DNA of 29,525 nt from Desulfobacula sp. (GTDB taxonomy: Bacteria > Desulfobacterota > Desulfobacteria > Desulfobacterales > Desulfobacteraceae), in NCBI RefSeq assembly GCF_021107415.1, contig NZ_JAIOSW010000119.1, positions 1 to 29,525 on the forward strand, written 5' to 3'. This document shows, in pieces, positions 6,615-14,467 of this stretch. Position 1 is the first letter of the stretch. Each line of letters opens with the position of its first letter. The position numbers were made by a program, and so were the translations under genes. The notes beneath the pieces were generated by a model, which was not told the DNA's origin, did not search any database, and was given only the letters and a program-made list of their open reading frames with translations.

Positions 6615-6721
6615 AACGGCCAGAAGTTGTTATCGTTCCAGACGCTTTCAATCAACGATTCTTTCAGGGCCATCAGTTTTTTTAAATGGGTTTTTTCCCA
6701 GACGGAAAGCCAGTTGTACAT
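6611..6721 (-). other. Possible small minus-strand ORF or gene tail, convergent with the cytochrome
   Basis: Minus-strand reading from ATG 6721 gives 36 residues, MYNWLSVWEKTHLKKLMALK and onward, ending NDNNFWPF. The frame also stays open for eight codons upstream (RDIRRYK before the Met), with no ribosome-binding site at the ATG, which fits the tail of a lost gene better than a complete one. Composition is protein-like, with a charged helix and aromatic C-terminus. Its stop overlaps the cytochrome stop by three bases. I do not recognise the family. Confidence 0.3.
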
Positions 6722-6894
6722 TTTGTATCTACGTATATCCCTTTACATGGCATTGAAATATTGGTATTTATTAATATTATTAGGCAATATAAAATCGAAT
6801 AATATGGAATTTATTTATCCAGATATATACCAACTTCTTTGTTTGGTATAATTATCATAAACCCTGCTAAACACTAATAAATGGAGGGAGTAAT

Positions 6895-7110
6895 ATGCTA
6901 ACGCTTCCACTTGAACAAATGACGGTCAAAGAGAAGCTGCAAGCTATGGAAGAACTTTGGAGTGACCTTTGTTGTGATCAAAGCCGGATTCCTGTGCCTC
7001 GATGGCATAAAGAGATATTGGACAGACGCGAAAAATTTATCAAAGAAGGCAAAGCAACATTCGTGGACTGGGAAACCGCAAAAAAACGGATATTTGATAG
7101 AATTTCATGA
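6895..7110 (+). CDS. Addiction-module antitoxin (PF09720-type)
   Basis: The 71-residue protein matches the short antitoxins often called putative addiction module component. It begins LPLEQMTVKEKLQAMEELWS, followed by VPRWHKEILDRREKFIKEGK and ends DWETAKKRIFDRIS, all typical. Such proteins bind and block a RelE/ParE-type toxin and repress their own promoter. A strong GGAGGG lies seven bases before the ATG. A TATAAT at 6847-6852 is a likely -10 box, though no good -35 pairs with it. Its stop overlaps the toxin start as ATGA, so the two are translationally coupled. Confidence 0.87.
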   Translation: MLTLPLEQMTVKEKLQAMEELWSDLCCDQSRIPVPRWHKEILDRREKFIKEGKATFVDWETAKKRIFDRIS

Positions 7111-7401
7111 AAATTCAGATCCTTGACCATGCGGAAGATGATCTTGTTGATGGGTATAATTTCTATGAGGATCATGCACATGGGGTCGGGACATATTTTC
7201 TGGATTGCATTTACTCTGACGTTGAGTCGCTTGTGTTATATGCTGGTATACATCGGATCGTCCATAAAAATTATAGGCGGATGTTATCGAATAGATTTCC
7301 TTTTGCAATTTATTATACAGTTTCAAAATAAGATAAAGATTCATGCAATTATTGACTGTCGCAGAGACCCGGCATGGATTCGAGACCGTCTCAGCATGTA
7401 G
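7107..7401 (+). pseudogene. RelE/ParE-family toxin with a one-base frameshift near the C-terminus
   Basis: The first frame runs 74 residues: MKIQILDHAEDDLVDGYNFY to FPFAIYYTVSK, then stops at 7329. This is the body of a ParE/RelE-superfamily toxin. The missing end, KIKIHAIIDCRRDPAWIRDR, is intact in the +1 frame to the stop at 7399. One extra A in the AAAA run at 7325-7328 would restore a normal length of about 97 residues (reading YTVSNKIKIHAIIDC). The toxin therefore lacks its last strand and helix as read. Causes could be real inactivation, a sequencing error in a homopolymer, or recoding; the first two are far likelier. It is coupled to the antitoxin by ATGA. Confidence 0.8.
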
Positions 7402-7551
7402 ACTCTCTCGCCAGTTTAATAGCCGTGCTCGAATTTGGGAGGGAAAAAATATCTCTATGCATATTAAATGAATTGAAATTATCTATGATTCTTTTATTTG
7501 ACTATTATCGATATAATTCACCAACGCCAAAGACATAAATTTATAAGAGAT

Positions 7552-7581
7552 TTGAAATCATAAAAATCTATAATTTATATT
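7552..7581 (+). promoter_or_regulatory. Candidate promoter for the HNH nuclease gene
   Basis: TTGAAA (7552-7557) and TATATT (7576-7581) are 18 bases apart and each matches the sigma-70 consensus at five of six positions. It lies in a very AT-rich gap between the toxin and the nuclease, so chance matches are frequent here. Confidence 0.35.
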
Positions 7582-7655
7582 ATTTTAACAAATTTTAGCA
7601 GAGTCTTATGTATCAAAAATGGAGTATAATAATAGTCATTCTCAAAGGCCTGGGC

Positions 7656-8666
7656 ATGCAATGCATTTACTGTAAAAAAGACAAATCTCTTTCTTCATAT
7701 CAGAGGAGGGAGCATGTAATACCTCAGGGATTTGGAAAAGTTGCAACAGATAATCTTATTCTTAGAAATATTGTTTGTGACGATTGTAATAAATATTTTG
7801 GGGAAAAAATTGAGTTATTCTTATGCAAAGATTCATTTGAAGGTCTTGAAAGACTGAGACACGATATCAAACCCAAAGCCCCTTTAAAAAAACGCAGGAG
7901 GATAAAAAGCAAAGTATATTCTGGTCAGTTAAAAGGTTTGATAGTTAGAGAAAAGAGATTAGCAGAAAGTGGCCGAATTGATGTTGAGAAATCTCTGCAA
8001 GCTGGATTTTATAATACACAGAGTGGAGAGTATGATTATTTTGAACCAAATGATATTCCAAGTGCAGAAGAACTCAGCCATAAAGGCTATAATTTGAAAA
8101 CAAAAGAAATTGCAATTATTGCTGAAGATGGCGAAGAATATGATTTTATAATTCAACATATGCACTCTTTAGGGATTACTCTTAAATCTAAAGAAAGGAC
8201 TGCTAAACATGATAAGATCACGGGAAATATTGAAGTTGAAGCTGATATAACAATCGATAAAATAATTATGCGCGGGCTATGTAAAATAGCATTTAATTAT
8301 TTTGCATTTATCGCTGGTAGATCTTTTGCACTAAATCAAATATTTGATCCTATAAGACACTTCATTCTTTTTGGTGAAGGAAACGGTGATGATTTTTTAG
8401 GTATCAATCTTCCACCTATTTTATACGATGATCAAAAATTGGAAAAATTCGGAGCTAAGGTTACTGAAGGGCATCTAATAACAATAGGCTGGAATGGCAA
8501 CAAGCTCGTTAGCAAATTAAGCCTGTTTAATTCTTTAACATATGGTGTTGAGTTTTGTAACAACTTTAGTGGGGTATGGCTTCCAATAAACTCAGGGCAT
8601 CATTTTGATCTAAAAACGAAGGAAGTAACTGAACTTTTATTTTTATCAAAACATATGTTGCCTTAA
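7656..8666 (+). CDS. Standalone HNH endonuclease-like protein
   Basis: Starting at ATG 7656 the 336-residue protein begins MQCIYCKKDKSLSSYQRREH, followed by VIPQGFG and IVCDDCNKYFG. The CxxC...EHxIPxxxG...VCxxCN pattern is the zinc-stabilised HNH core in which the His of EHVIP acts in metal-dependent DNA cleavage and the two CxxC pairs hold zinc. The remaining 280 residues match nothing I recognise; they include charged segments and a closing SLTYGVEFCNNFSGVWLP region. AAAGG eight bases upstream favours this start over an in-frame ATG at 7608, which would add a 16-residue hydrophobic leader. AT-rich composition and the adjacent toxin-antitoxin pair suggest an acquired gene, perhaps a single-gene defence nuclease. 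Confidence 0.75.
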   Translation: MQCIYCKKDKSLSSYQRREHVIPQGFGKVATDNLILRNIVCDDCNKYFGEKIELFLCKDSFEGLERLRHDIKPKAPLKKRRRIKSKVYSGQLKGLIVREKRLAESGRIDVEKSLQAGFYNTQSGEYDYFEPNDIPSAEELSHKGYNLKTKEIAIIAEDGEEYDFIIQHMHSLGITLKSKERTAKHDKITGNIEVEADITIDKIIMRGLCKIAFNYFAFIAGRSFALNQIFDPIRHFILFGEGNGDDFLGINLPPILYDDQKLEKFGAKVTEGHLITIGWNGNKLVSKLSLFNSLTYGVEFCNNFSGVWLPINSGHHFDLKTKEVTELLFLSKHMLP

Positions 8667-8873
8667 TATAAACTATCCATGAAAATCCAGAGGATAATCC
8701 GAGCAATGCAGCGGACCGCAACCATTAAATTTCAACTATATTTCCTGACAAGTTTCATTTAGGGCCTTTACCCCTGCCGGGATATTTGGAATCTTTTCAA
8801 TCTACTTGCAATCACCCTGATGATCTTGCTTTAATATTTGCATTATAAGAAAATTTTTTATAGATTGCTATGT

Positions 8874-8917
8874 TTAGTGCCTGCCCGAAAAATGGGCGGT
8901 TTTCGGTCGGGCACTAA
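8874..8917 (+). promoter_or_regulatory. Long hairpin in the mntP leader (attenuator or palindromic repeat)
   Basis: The arms TTAGTGCC and GGCACTAA close a near-perfect 18-bp stem (16 of 18 paired by Watson-Crick) around an 8-base centre, 26 bases before mntP. Inside it, GCCC-N7-GGGC (8882-8897 region) can form a shorter, mutually exclusive stem. No T tract follows. It could be a regulatory leader, the end of the upstream transcript, or a dispersed palindromic repeat. The classic Mn-sensing yybP-ykoY consensus is not evident. Confidence 0.45.
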
Positions 8918-8943
8918 TTAAACAGATAAATAAAGCAAGGCAT

Positions 8944-9504
8944 ATGACAATATTTGAAATTATTATTATCGCTGTGGGACTTGCCATGGATGCCTCGGCT
9001 GTCTGCCTTTCAGCGGCTGCCGCAGGATATGCAAAGGATGGAAGGGCCATATTTCGCCTGTCTTTTCATTTCGGGCTGTTCCAGTTTTTAATGCCGGTGC
9101 TGGGCTGGTTTCTTGGCATCAGGTTTGTGTTTTATTTTAAAGCATTTGATCATTGGGTTGCTTTTTTTCTTCTGGCCTTTGTCGGCATAAGAATGATCCG
9201 TGAAGGCATGGATACCTCATCTGAAGTACAAAAAAATGACCCGTCCAGGGGGATGACCATGGTGATGCTCAGTGTGGCCACAAGTATAGATGCATTGGCT
9301 GTGGGCTTAAGCTTTGCCATGCTGGATGTCAATATCTGGTATCCAAGTATTATCATCGGTGTGATTACAGCCGGTATGTCATTTGCCGCCATTAAGATTG
9401 GAGCTGGACTGGGAGTTTTGTTTGGTAAACGCATGGAAATTTTCGGGGGTATTGTATTGGTTATTGTTGGAAGCCGAATCCTGTATACCCATTTGATCTC
9501 ATGA
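8944..9504 (+). CDS. mntP: Manganese efflux pump MntP
   Basis: The 186-residue membrane protein has six hydrophobic segments and the two inverted MntP half-domains, each with its conserved acidic site: GLAMDASAV (Asp16) in helix 1 and TSIDALAVG (Asp116) in helix 4. Length equals the family norm. MntP exports Mn2+ from the cytoplasm and protects against manganese excess. GCAAGG lies just before the start. A strong hairpin lies 26 bases upstream and may control it. The amidohydrolase starts 25 bases downstream, so they probably share an mRNA. Confidence 0.93.
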   Translation: MTIFEIIIIAVGLAMDASAVCLSAAAAGYAKDGRAIFRLSFHFGLFQFLMPVLGWFLGIRFVFYFKAFDHWVAFFLLAFVGIRMIREGMDTSSEVQKNDPSRGMTMVMLSVATSIDALAVGLSFAMLDVNIWYPSIIIGVITAGMSFAAIKIGAGLGVLFGKRMEIFGGIVLVIVGSRILYTHLIS

Positions 9505-9529
9505 AAACAAAAAGAAAGGAGTTTGGATA

Positions 9530-10423
9530 ATGTTACACACTGATCTTCCGATTTTTAATGATAAGGAAGGTGATTTGATTCCGGATAGTTTGCCAAGGGT
9601 GATTGATTCCCACGTTCATATTTTTCCCGGTATGATATTTTCAGCTATCTGGTCCTGGTTTGATCAACATGCCTGGAAAATAAGATATCAGATGTCTACT
9701 TCACATCTCATCAAATATCTTCTAAATCATGGGGTCAGCCATGTGGTGGCATTACAATATGCTCATAAGCCGGGTATTTCAGAATTCTTAAATTCATACA
9801 TGACCAAAAAGTGTCATGAATTTAAAGGACAGGTCACCGGAATGGCAACCGTGTTCCCGGGAGAACCGGATGCAGATCAGATTTTAATCAAGGCATTTTC
9901 TGACGGGCTGAAAGGGGTGAAACTTCATGCCCATGTCCAGTGTTTTGATATGAACGCCGAAGAGATGGACATTATTTATGATATCTGTGAAAAACAAGAC
10001 AAACCCATGATCATGCATGTAGGGCGGGAACCCAAGAGCGAAGAATACCTTTGCGATCCTTATGATATCTGCAAGGCAGACAAGCTTGAAGCAGTCCTTA
10101 AAAATTTTCCACAACTCAAACTCTGTGTTCCCCATCTGGGGTTTGATGAAATTTGCGAATACAAAGATTTGATTGAAAAATATGATACTCTCTGGCTGGA
10201 TACCGCTATGGTCTTAACCGATTATTTTCCTCTCGACAACAGGATCGGACTTGAACACTACAGGACTGACAGGATCATGTATGGATCTGATTTCCCCAAC
10301 ATTCCCTATGCCTGGGACCGGGAACTTGTGTGGCTGAATCAATCTTCCTTGTCATTTGAAAATCTTGAATGGATTTTGCATAAAAGTGCTGAACAATTTT
10401 TTAAAATTAAACGCCTTGACTGA
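9530..10423 (+). CDS. Amidohydrolase (PF04909-type metal-dependent hydrolase)
   Basis: The 297-residue protein carries the TIM-barrel amidohydrolase-2 motifs in order: DSHVHIFPG (Asp26, His28, His30), GVKLHAH (Lys131, His133), IMHVGRE (His163), CVPHLGFDE (His202) and YGSDFP (Asp254). These supply a mononuclear metal site, as in decarboxylases and lactonases of this family. The substrate cannot be deduced. An ideal AAAGGAG ribosome-binding site precedes ATG 9530. It follows mntP by 25 bases, which suggests co-transcription but gives no obvious functional link. No signal peptide is seen, so it is cytoplasmic. Confidence 0.87.
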   Translation: MLHTDLPIFNDKEGDLIPDSLPRVIDSHVHIFPGMIFSAIWSWFDQHAWKIRYQMSTSHLIKYLLNHGVSHVVALQYAHKPGISEFLNSYMTKKCHEFKGQVTGMATVFPGEPDADQILIKAFSDGLKGVKLHAHVQCFDMNAEEMDIIYDICEKQDKPMIMHVGREPKSEEYLCDPYDICKADKLEAVLKNFPQLKLCVPHLGFDEICEYKDLIEKYDTLWLDTAMVLTDYFPLDNRIGLEHYRTDRIMYGSDFPNIPYAWDRELVWLNQSSLSFENLEWILHKSAEQFFKIKRLD

Positions 10424-10499
10424 ATCATGGGAAAAAAGATCATATATTATAGATAACGATGAATTTTAATTTTATAACCTTAAATTTTATAGTGTACTC

Positions 10500-12620
10500 A
10501 TGAAAATAATCGATATTATAAGCTCGGAAATGAATTTGGAAACAGCCCAGGTTTCAGCGGTGGCTCAATTGTTGGAGCAGGGCTCCACCATCCCTTTTGT
10601 CGCCCGGTATCGAAAAGAAGTGACACAATCTCTGGATGAAGTTGTCATTGCCGATATTCGGGATCGTATAGATCAATTAAATGCACTCAATAATAGAAAA
10701 GAGGCGATACTCAAGTCTTTAAAGGAACGCGAACTTCTGACAGGGACACTATTGACGGATATTCAAAATGCACTGTCAATCATTGATCTTGAAGATATTT
10801 ATGAGAAATTTCGGCCTAAAAAAAGAACCCGGGCACAGATTGCAAGGGAAAAAGGCCTTGAACCTCTGGCCATATTTCTATGGCAGCAATCCAATCAAGA
10901 CCCTTTGATTGAAGCAAAAAAATATCTTTCATCCCAAAAAGAAGTTGAATCAATTGAAGAAGCCATATCCGGTGCCAGGGATATTATTGCACAAAACGTG
11001 AACGAAGATGTTGATGTCAGGGCGGGTATCAGGAAATTGTTTTCTGATACAGCACAGATTCAATCTATGGTAAAAAAAGCAAAAGAAGAGGAAGGCATAA
11101 AATTTAAGGATTACTTTGACTGGTCGGAAACAGCCTTTAAGGCACCGTCCCACCGGATACTGGCCATGCTCAGAGGGCAAAATGAGTTCATACTTTCCGT
11201 ACATGTTCTGCCGGATGAAAAAAGGGCACTGAACCTGATTGAAAAACGACTGATAAAAAATCAATCCAGGTCGGCACTGGAAGTCAAATCTGCCATAAAA
11301 GACAGCTATAAAAGGCTTTTATCCAAATCCATTGAAAAGGAATGTATCAGTGAATTAAAGACAAAGGCAGATGAATTTTCCATAGATGTTTTTGCCGGGA
11401 ATTTAAAGGAGCTGCTGTTGTCTGCCCCCCTGGGCCAAAAGAGAACCCTTGCCATTGATCCCGGGTTTAGAACCGGCTGTAAAGTGGCCTGCCTTGATGC
11501 ACAGGGAAACCTTTTGCACCATGATCTGATTTTTCCCCATTTCAGCAATGATGAAAAAGCAAAAAAGATCGTATTAAATCTTGTGAAAACATATCATATT
11601 GAGGCCATTGCCATTGGCAACGGAACGGCGGGAAGGGAGACTGAAGCCTTTGTAAAAAGCCTGGGACTGGATAGCAACATTCATATTGTCATGGTGGATG
11701 AAAGCGGGGCATCTATTTATTCTGCTTCAAAGATTGCAAGAGAAGAGTTCCCGGATCATGATATTACGGTCAGGGGGGCTGTCTCCATCGGCAGAAGACT
11801 TTTGGATCCCCTGGCGGAACTGGTCAAGCTGGACCCAAAATCCATTGGTGTGGGGCAGTATCAACATGATGTGGATCAAAAATTATTGAGAAAATCCCTG
11901 GATGATGTGGTGGTATCCTGTGTGAATCAGGTCGGGGTTGAGGCCAATACGGCAAGCCGTGAACTGCTTTGCCGGGTATCGGGTTTAAATGATACCATTG
12001 CGTCCAATATGATCCAATTTCGTAATGAAAACGGTCCGTTTAAATCAAGAAAAGATTTTTTAAAGGTGCCAAGAATTGGGCCAAAAGCATTTGAGCAGGC
12101 TGCAGGCTTTTTAAGAATTCATACTGCAACTCACCCTTTGGATAAAAGTGGTATCCATCCTGAATCCTACAGGGTCGTTAAAGAAATGGCAGAAGATGCC
12201 GGACTCGGTATTGCAGACCTTGTAATGAATACCGAAGAAATCAAAAAAATACATCTGAACCACTATATTACCGACACCATAGGCATGCCGACGCTTAAAG
12301 ACATTGTAAAAGAACTGGCAAGTCCCGGACGTGATCCCAGAAAAGTGTTTCAAACCTTTTCCTTTGATGATACCATCCATGATATCAAGGATCTTGTACC
12401 GGGGATGAAAGTGCCGGGTATTGTGACCAATGTCACTGCGTTTGGCGCTTTTGTAGACATCGGTGTCCACCAGGATGGTCTTGTTCATATCAGCCAGATG
12501 GCAAATCGTTTTGTCAAAGATCCCAATGAAATTGTCACCGTCCGGCAGGCAGTTTTCGTAACAGTCCTGGAAGTAGATGTGAAAAGAAAAAGAATCTCTC
12601 TTTCCATGAAGGAGAAATAA
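10500..12620 (+). CDS. tex: Tex-family RNA-binding transcription accessory protein
   Basis: The 706-residue protein has the full Tex architecture: N-terminal helical domain with IPFVARYRKEVT and KFRPKKRTRAQIAREKGLEP, a YqgF/RNase H-like domain (LAIDPGFRTGCKVACLD, about residue 317 on), the HhH segment (PRIGPKAFEQAAGFLRI, about 525-540) and a C-terminal S1 domain (VPGIVTNVTAFGAFVDIGV and DGLVHISQMA, about 635-703). Tex/YhgF proteins bind nucleic acid and act in transcription and RNA quality control. Length is slightly short of the usual 720-780 because of a compact C-terminus after S1. No clear ribosome-binding site precedes ATG 10500. It is convergent with the FrhB-family gene. Confidence 0.95.
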   Translation: MKIIDIISSEMNLETAQVSAVAQLLEQGSTIPFVARYRKEVTQSLDEVVIADIRDRIDQLNALNNRKEAILKSLKERELLTGTLLTDIQNALSIIDLEDIYEKFRPKKRTRAQIAREKGLEPLAIFLWQQSNQDPLIEAKKYLSSQKEVESIEEAISGARDIIAQNVNEDVDVRAGIRKLFSDTAQIQSMVKKAKEEEGIKFKDYFDWSETAFKAPSHRILAMLRGQNEFILSVHVLPDEKRALNLIEKRLIKNQSRSALEVKSAIKDSYKRLLSKSIEKECISELKTKADEFSIDVFAGNLKELLLSAPLGQKRTLAIDPGFRTGCKVACLDAQGNLLHHDLIFPHFSNDEKAKKIVLNLVKTYHIEAIAIGNGTAGRETEAFVKSLGLDSNIHIVMVDESGASIYSASKIAREEFPDHDITVRGAVSIGRRLLDPLAELVKLDPKSIGVGQYQHDVDQKLLRKSLDDVVVSCVNQVGVEANTASRELLCRVSGLNDTIASNMIQFRNENGPFKSRKDFLKVPRIGPKAFEQAAGFLRIHTATHPLDKSGIHPESYRVVKEMAEDAGLGIADLVMNTEEIKKIHLNHYITDTIGMPTLKDIVKELASPGRDPRKVFQTFSFDDTIHDIKDLVPGMKVPGIVTNVTAFGAFVDIGVHQDGLVHISQMANRFVKDPNEIVTVRQAVFVTVLEVDVKRKRISLSMKEK

Positions 12621-12632
12621 AACAGCTTCAAA

Positions 12633-12670
12633 GTTCATGGCGGTTCCAAAGGCGGGAATCGTCCATGAAC
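12633..12670. terminator. Strong hairpin between convergent tex and FrhB-family genes
   Basis: GTTCATGG (12633-12640) pairs with CCATGAAC (12663-12670), and CGGTTCC (12641-12647) pairs with GGAATCG (12655-12661) across one bulged T and one G-U pair, closing on a 7-base loop. It lies 12 bases after the tex stop and 6 bases beyond the end of the converging gene, the right place for a bidirectional terminator. T tracts are weak on both sides, so termination may need Rho or the hairpin may only protect 3-prime ends. Confidence 0.5.
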
Positions 12671-12676
12671 AAATGA

Positions 12677-13795
12677 TTATGAGATTACCCGTATACCGCT
12701 CGTTTCTCTATCCGCAAGATTTTGCTGCGCCAGCTGCTTTTTTCGCTCGGATGCAGCAAAGATTTTTTTTTCTGCCTGGGTAACATATTTGGGGTTATCT
12801 TCAACCCGGTATGACACCAGTACTTTTTCCAGGGCAGCGGCAAATACCGCTTTTCCAATTGATGTCCGCGTGATGGCGGTTGTCCAGCCATTTTCTGCGC
12901 CAAGTCCACCAAATGAGATGTCTGCATATTCAGCAGAGAAATCTTTACAAAAGTTACAGGCCGACCGTTTTACAGGGGCAAGTTTGTCTACGGGGATATG
13001 GATTTGCTTACCGGAGGAGAGGGAGAAAATAAAATCATCTTTGATATTGATTTTTTCAATATCATCGTATTGAAATTGATATTCTTTTTCCAGATTTTTA
13101 AATAGTGTATCATTGAAAAAGAAATTTCCCGAGCAAAAAAGTCCAAAGCAGATCGCAATTGAGTCAGAAGGAACAATATGGAGTGCCTGCATTTTTCTGA
13201 TGGCAATAATCTGGCAGGGTGTTCCGACAAATGCAAGCCTGTCAAGGGAATTAAACCGAAGCTCAGACAGGGCTTTAATGGAAGGAGAAAAGGTAGAGTA
13301 TTCCCTTGCAAACTGAACCATTCCCTGGGAGCTGTTAAAATGGGAACCTGCAGAATTAATAATTTCCTGTTTTGTTTTTGCCAGGCAGGGAATTCTGCCA
13401 TGCCAGGTGTTTCTTGAGACAACAGCACCATCTATTCTTCCGCTGTCAAAAAGATGGGTTAAAACAGCCGTTACAACACCGCCATCGGTTCCATTTTGTC
13501 TGATTTCATTGTCTTTGGCACGGGTGATGGAGATTCCGATGATATTCCCCAAAGGCTCTTGCCATTTGGCATTCTGTTTGATTTCTTCATCAAGCTCGTT
13601 TGTTTGGGGGCAGATGGAATAACACAATCCGCATTCAAGGCATTTGTCAATATTACTAAAACAGGGCTTCCCGTTTTCGTCAATATCAAGTGCCCCGTAG
13701 TTGACAGCTGAACAGAAGGTGACGCATCCGCCACAGTGATTGCATTTGCCCTGTTCTTGAACGTCTTGGATCAGGTGGGAAAATGTTTTTTTCAT
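12677..13795 (-). CDS. FrhB-family coenzyme F420 hydrogenase/dehydrogenase beta-type protein
   Basis: From ATG 13795 (ribosome-binding site AAAGGGGGCC) the protein has 372 residues. Two ferredoxin-type 4Fe-4S motifs come first: CNHCGGCVTFC (Cys18-28) and CLECGLCYSICP (Cys52-62). The FrhB body follows: GISITRAKD, NGTDGGVVTAVLTHLFDSG, FVGTPCQIIAIRKMQ, CSGNF and CNFCKDFSAEYADISFGG. Relatives bind FAD and move electrons between iron-sulfur donors and a deazaflavin or other acceptor; many bacterial members have no known partner. An in-frame ATG at 13867 lacks a ribosome-binding site. The cNMP-sensor gene lies upstream on the same strand with an 86-base gap. No hydrogenase or heterodisulfide reductase genes are adjacent. 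Confidence 0.85.
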   Translation of the reverse strand: MKKTFSHLIQDVQEQGKCNHCGGCVTFCSAVNYGALDIDENGKPCFSNIDKCLECGLCYSICPQTNELDEEIKQNAKWQEPLGNIIGISITRAKDNEIRQNGTDGGVVTAVLTHLFDSGRIDGAVVSRNTWHGRIPCLAKTKQEIINSAGSHFNSSQGMVQFAREYSTFSPSIKALSELRFNSLDRLAFVGTPCQIIAIRKMQALHIVPSDSIAICFGLFCSGNFFFNDTLFKNLEKEYQFQYDDIEKINIKDDFIFSLSSGKQIHIPVDKLAPVKRSACNFCKDFSAEYADISFGGLGAENGWTTAITRTSIGKAVFAAALEKVLVSYRVEDNPKYVTQAEKKIFAASERKKQLAQQNLADRETSGIRVIS

Positions 13796-13869
13796 AGGCC
13801 CCCTTTCTGCTGGTTTAAGTTTTTTTATCAACAGGTCGGTTCCATTTTGGCCTTGGTTTATCTGCACCT

Positions 13870-13883
13870 ACAAGTCTAAACCT
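13870..13883. repeat. 14-bp inverted repeat, copy 1 (end of cNMP-sensor gene)
   Basis: ACAAGTCTAAACCT is the exact reverse complement of the 14 bases at 14468-14481. This copy covers the stop codon of the sensor gene and lies about 75 bases before the FrhB-family start, so it could act at either gene. Confidence 0.6.
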
Positions 13884-14379
13884 ACCAGGAATTCATCATG
13901 TTGATTCCAATGAATTTGCCCACTTCTTCCTGCATTTGTTTGAACCTGTACCCGACAACCTGGACAAGGTAGCGCATTATTTTATACCCGATGGCCGTGT
14001 CCTGCATCATGAGGTTATTGAGTCTTGTGGCATCAATTTTAAGTGCCTGACACCTTCTGGAAGTGCAATAGGCTGATAGCCTCATCTGATAAGGTGGAAT
14101 AAAACAGGACCAGCCAAAAACCTGTGATTCAGGGATGTCGTTATGGTGCGAAGAAAGTGTGCTTTCATTCGTAGTGGGTTTGGTATTTGGCATCTCAAAC
14201 CGCAGTTCAACAATGCCGGTCATAATAATCCACATATCTTTGGCAAGGTCTTCCTCCAGAAACAGGCTTTCACCGATTTGATAATCTTCCACTGAACAGA
14301 AATCAAGAAGCTTGTTTAATTCATCGGCCGCAAAATCTTTAAAAATGTGTAATTCTTCTATGAATTCAAGTGCTACCAT
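13882..14379 (-). CDS. Cyclic-nucleotide-binding domain protein without DNA-binding domain
   Basis: The 165-residue protein is a single Crp-type sensory domain: FIEELHIFKDFAADELNKLL opening, YQIGESLFLEEDLAKDMWII then TGIVELRF (the first beta-roll strands), an unusual polar insert at about 68-85 (NTKPTTNESTLSSHHND), then SQVFGWSCFIPPYQMRLSAY and a terminal C-helix. The position of the usual phosphate-binding cassette (FGExALL...R) reads VFGWSCFIPPYQMR, so nucleotide binding is possible but not assured. No helix-turn-helix follows, so it must act on a protein partner or as a simple sensor. AAGGAGGAAAATC before the ATG gives a strong start. It heads a likely two-gene unit with the FrhB-family gene. 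Confidence 0.82.
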   Translation of the reverse strand: MVALEFIEELHIFKDFAADELNKLLDFCSVEDYQIGESLFLEEDLAKDMWIIMTGIVELRFEMPNTKPTTNESTLSSHHNDIPESQVFGWSCFIPPYQMRLSAYCTSRRCQALKIDATRLNNLMMQDTAIGYKIMRYLVQVVGYRFKQMQEEVGKFIGINMMNSW

Positions 14380-14467
14380 GATTTTCCTCCTTTTATTCTA
14401 ATGATTGGAAAAAATATGAATAACAATTTTATCAGCAAACAGTTCAGGATGGGATGAATAATTTTTC

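Noticed and set aside
6627..6851. Plus-strand ORF of 74 codons after the cytochrome gene
   Set aside because: Low-complexity, AT-driven hydrophobic composition, no ribosome-binding site, and it overlaps a better minus-strand candidate.
8667..8873. Short frames between the HNH gene and the mntP hairpin, one reading GPLPLPGYLESFQSTCNHPD
   Set aside because: About 28 codons without a start or ribosome-binding site. A gene relic is possible but nothing recognisable supports it.
8700..8943. A yybP-ykoY manganese riboswitch before mntP
   Set aside because: The conserved internal-loop sequences of that riboswitch were not found. Only the simple long hairpin at 8874-8917 is evident.
13796..13867. 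Longer N-terminus for the FrhB-family protein from ATG 13867
   Set aside because: The extra 24 residues are not family-like and lack a ribosome-binding site, whereas ATG 13795 has AAAGGGGG.
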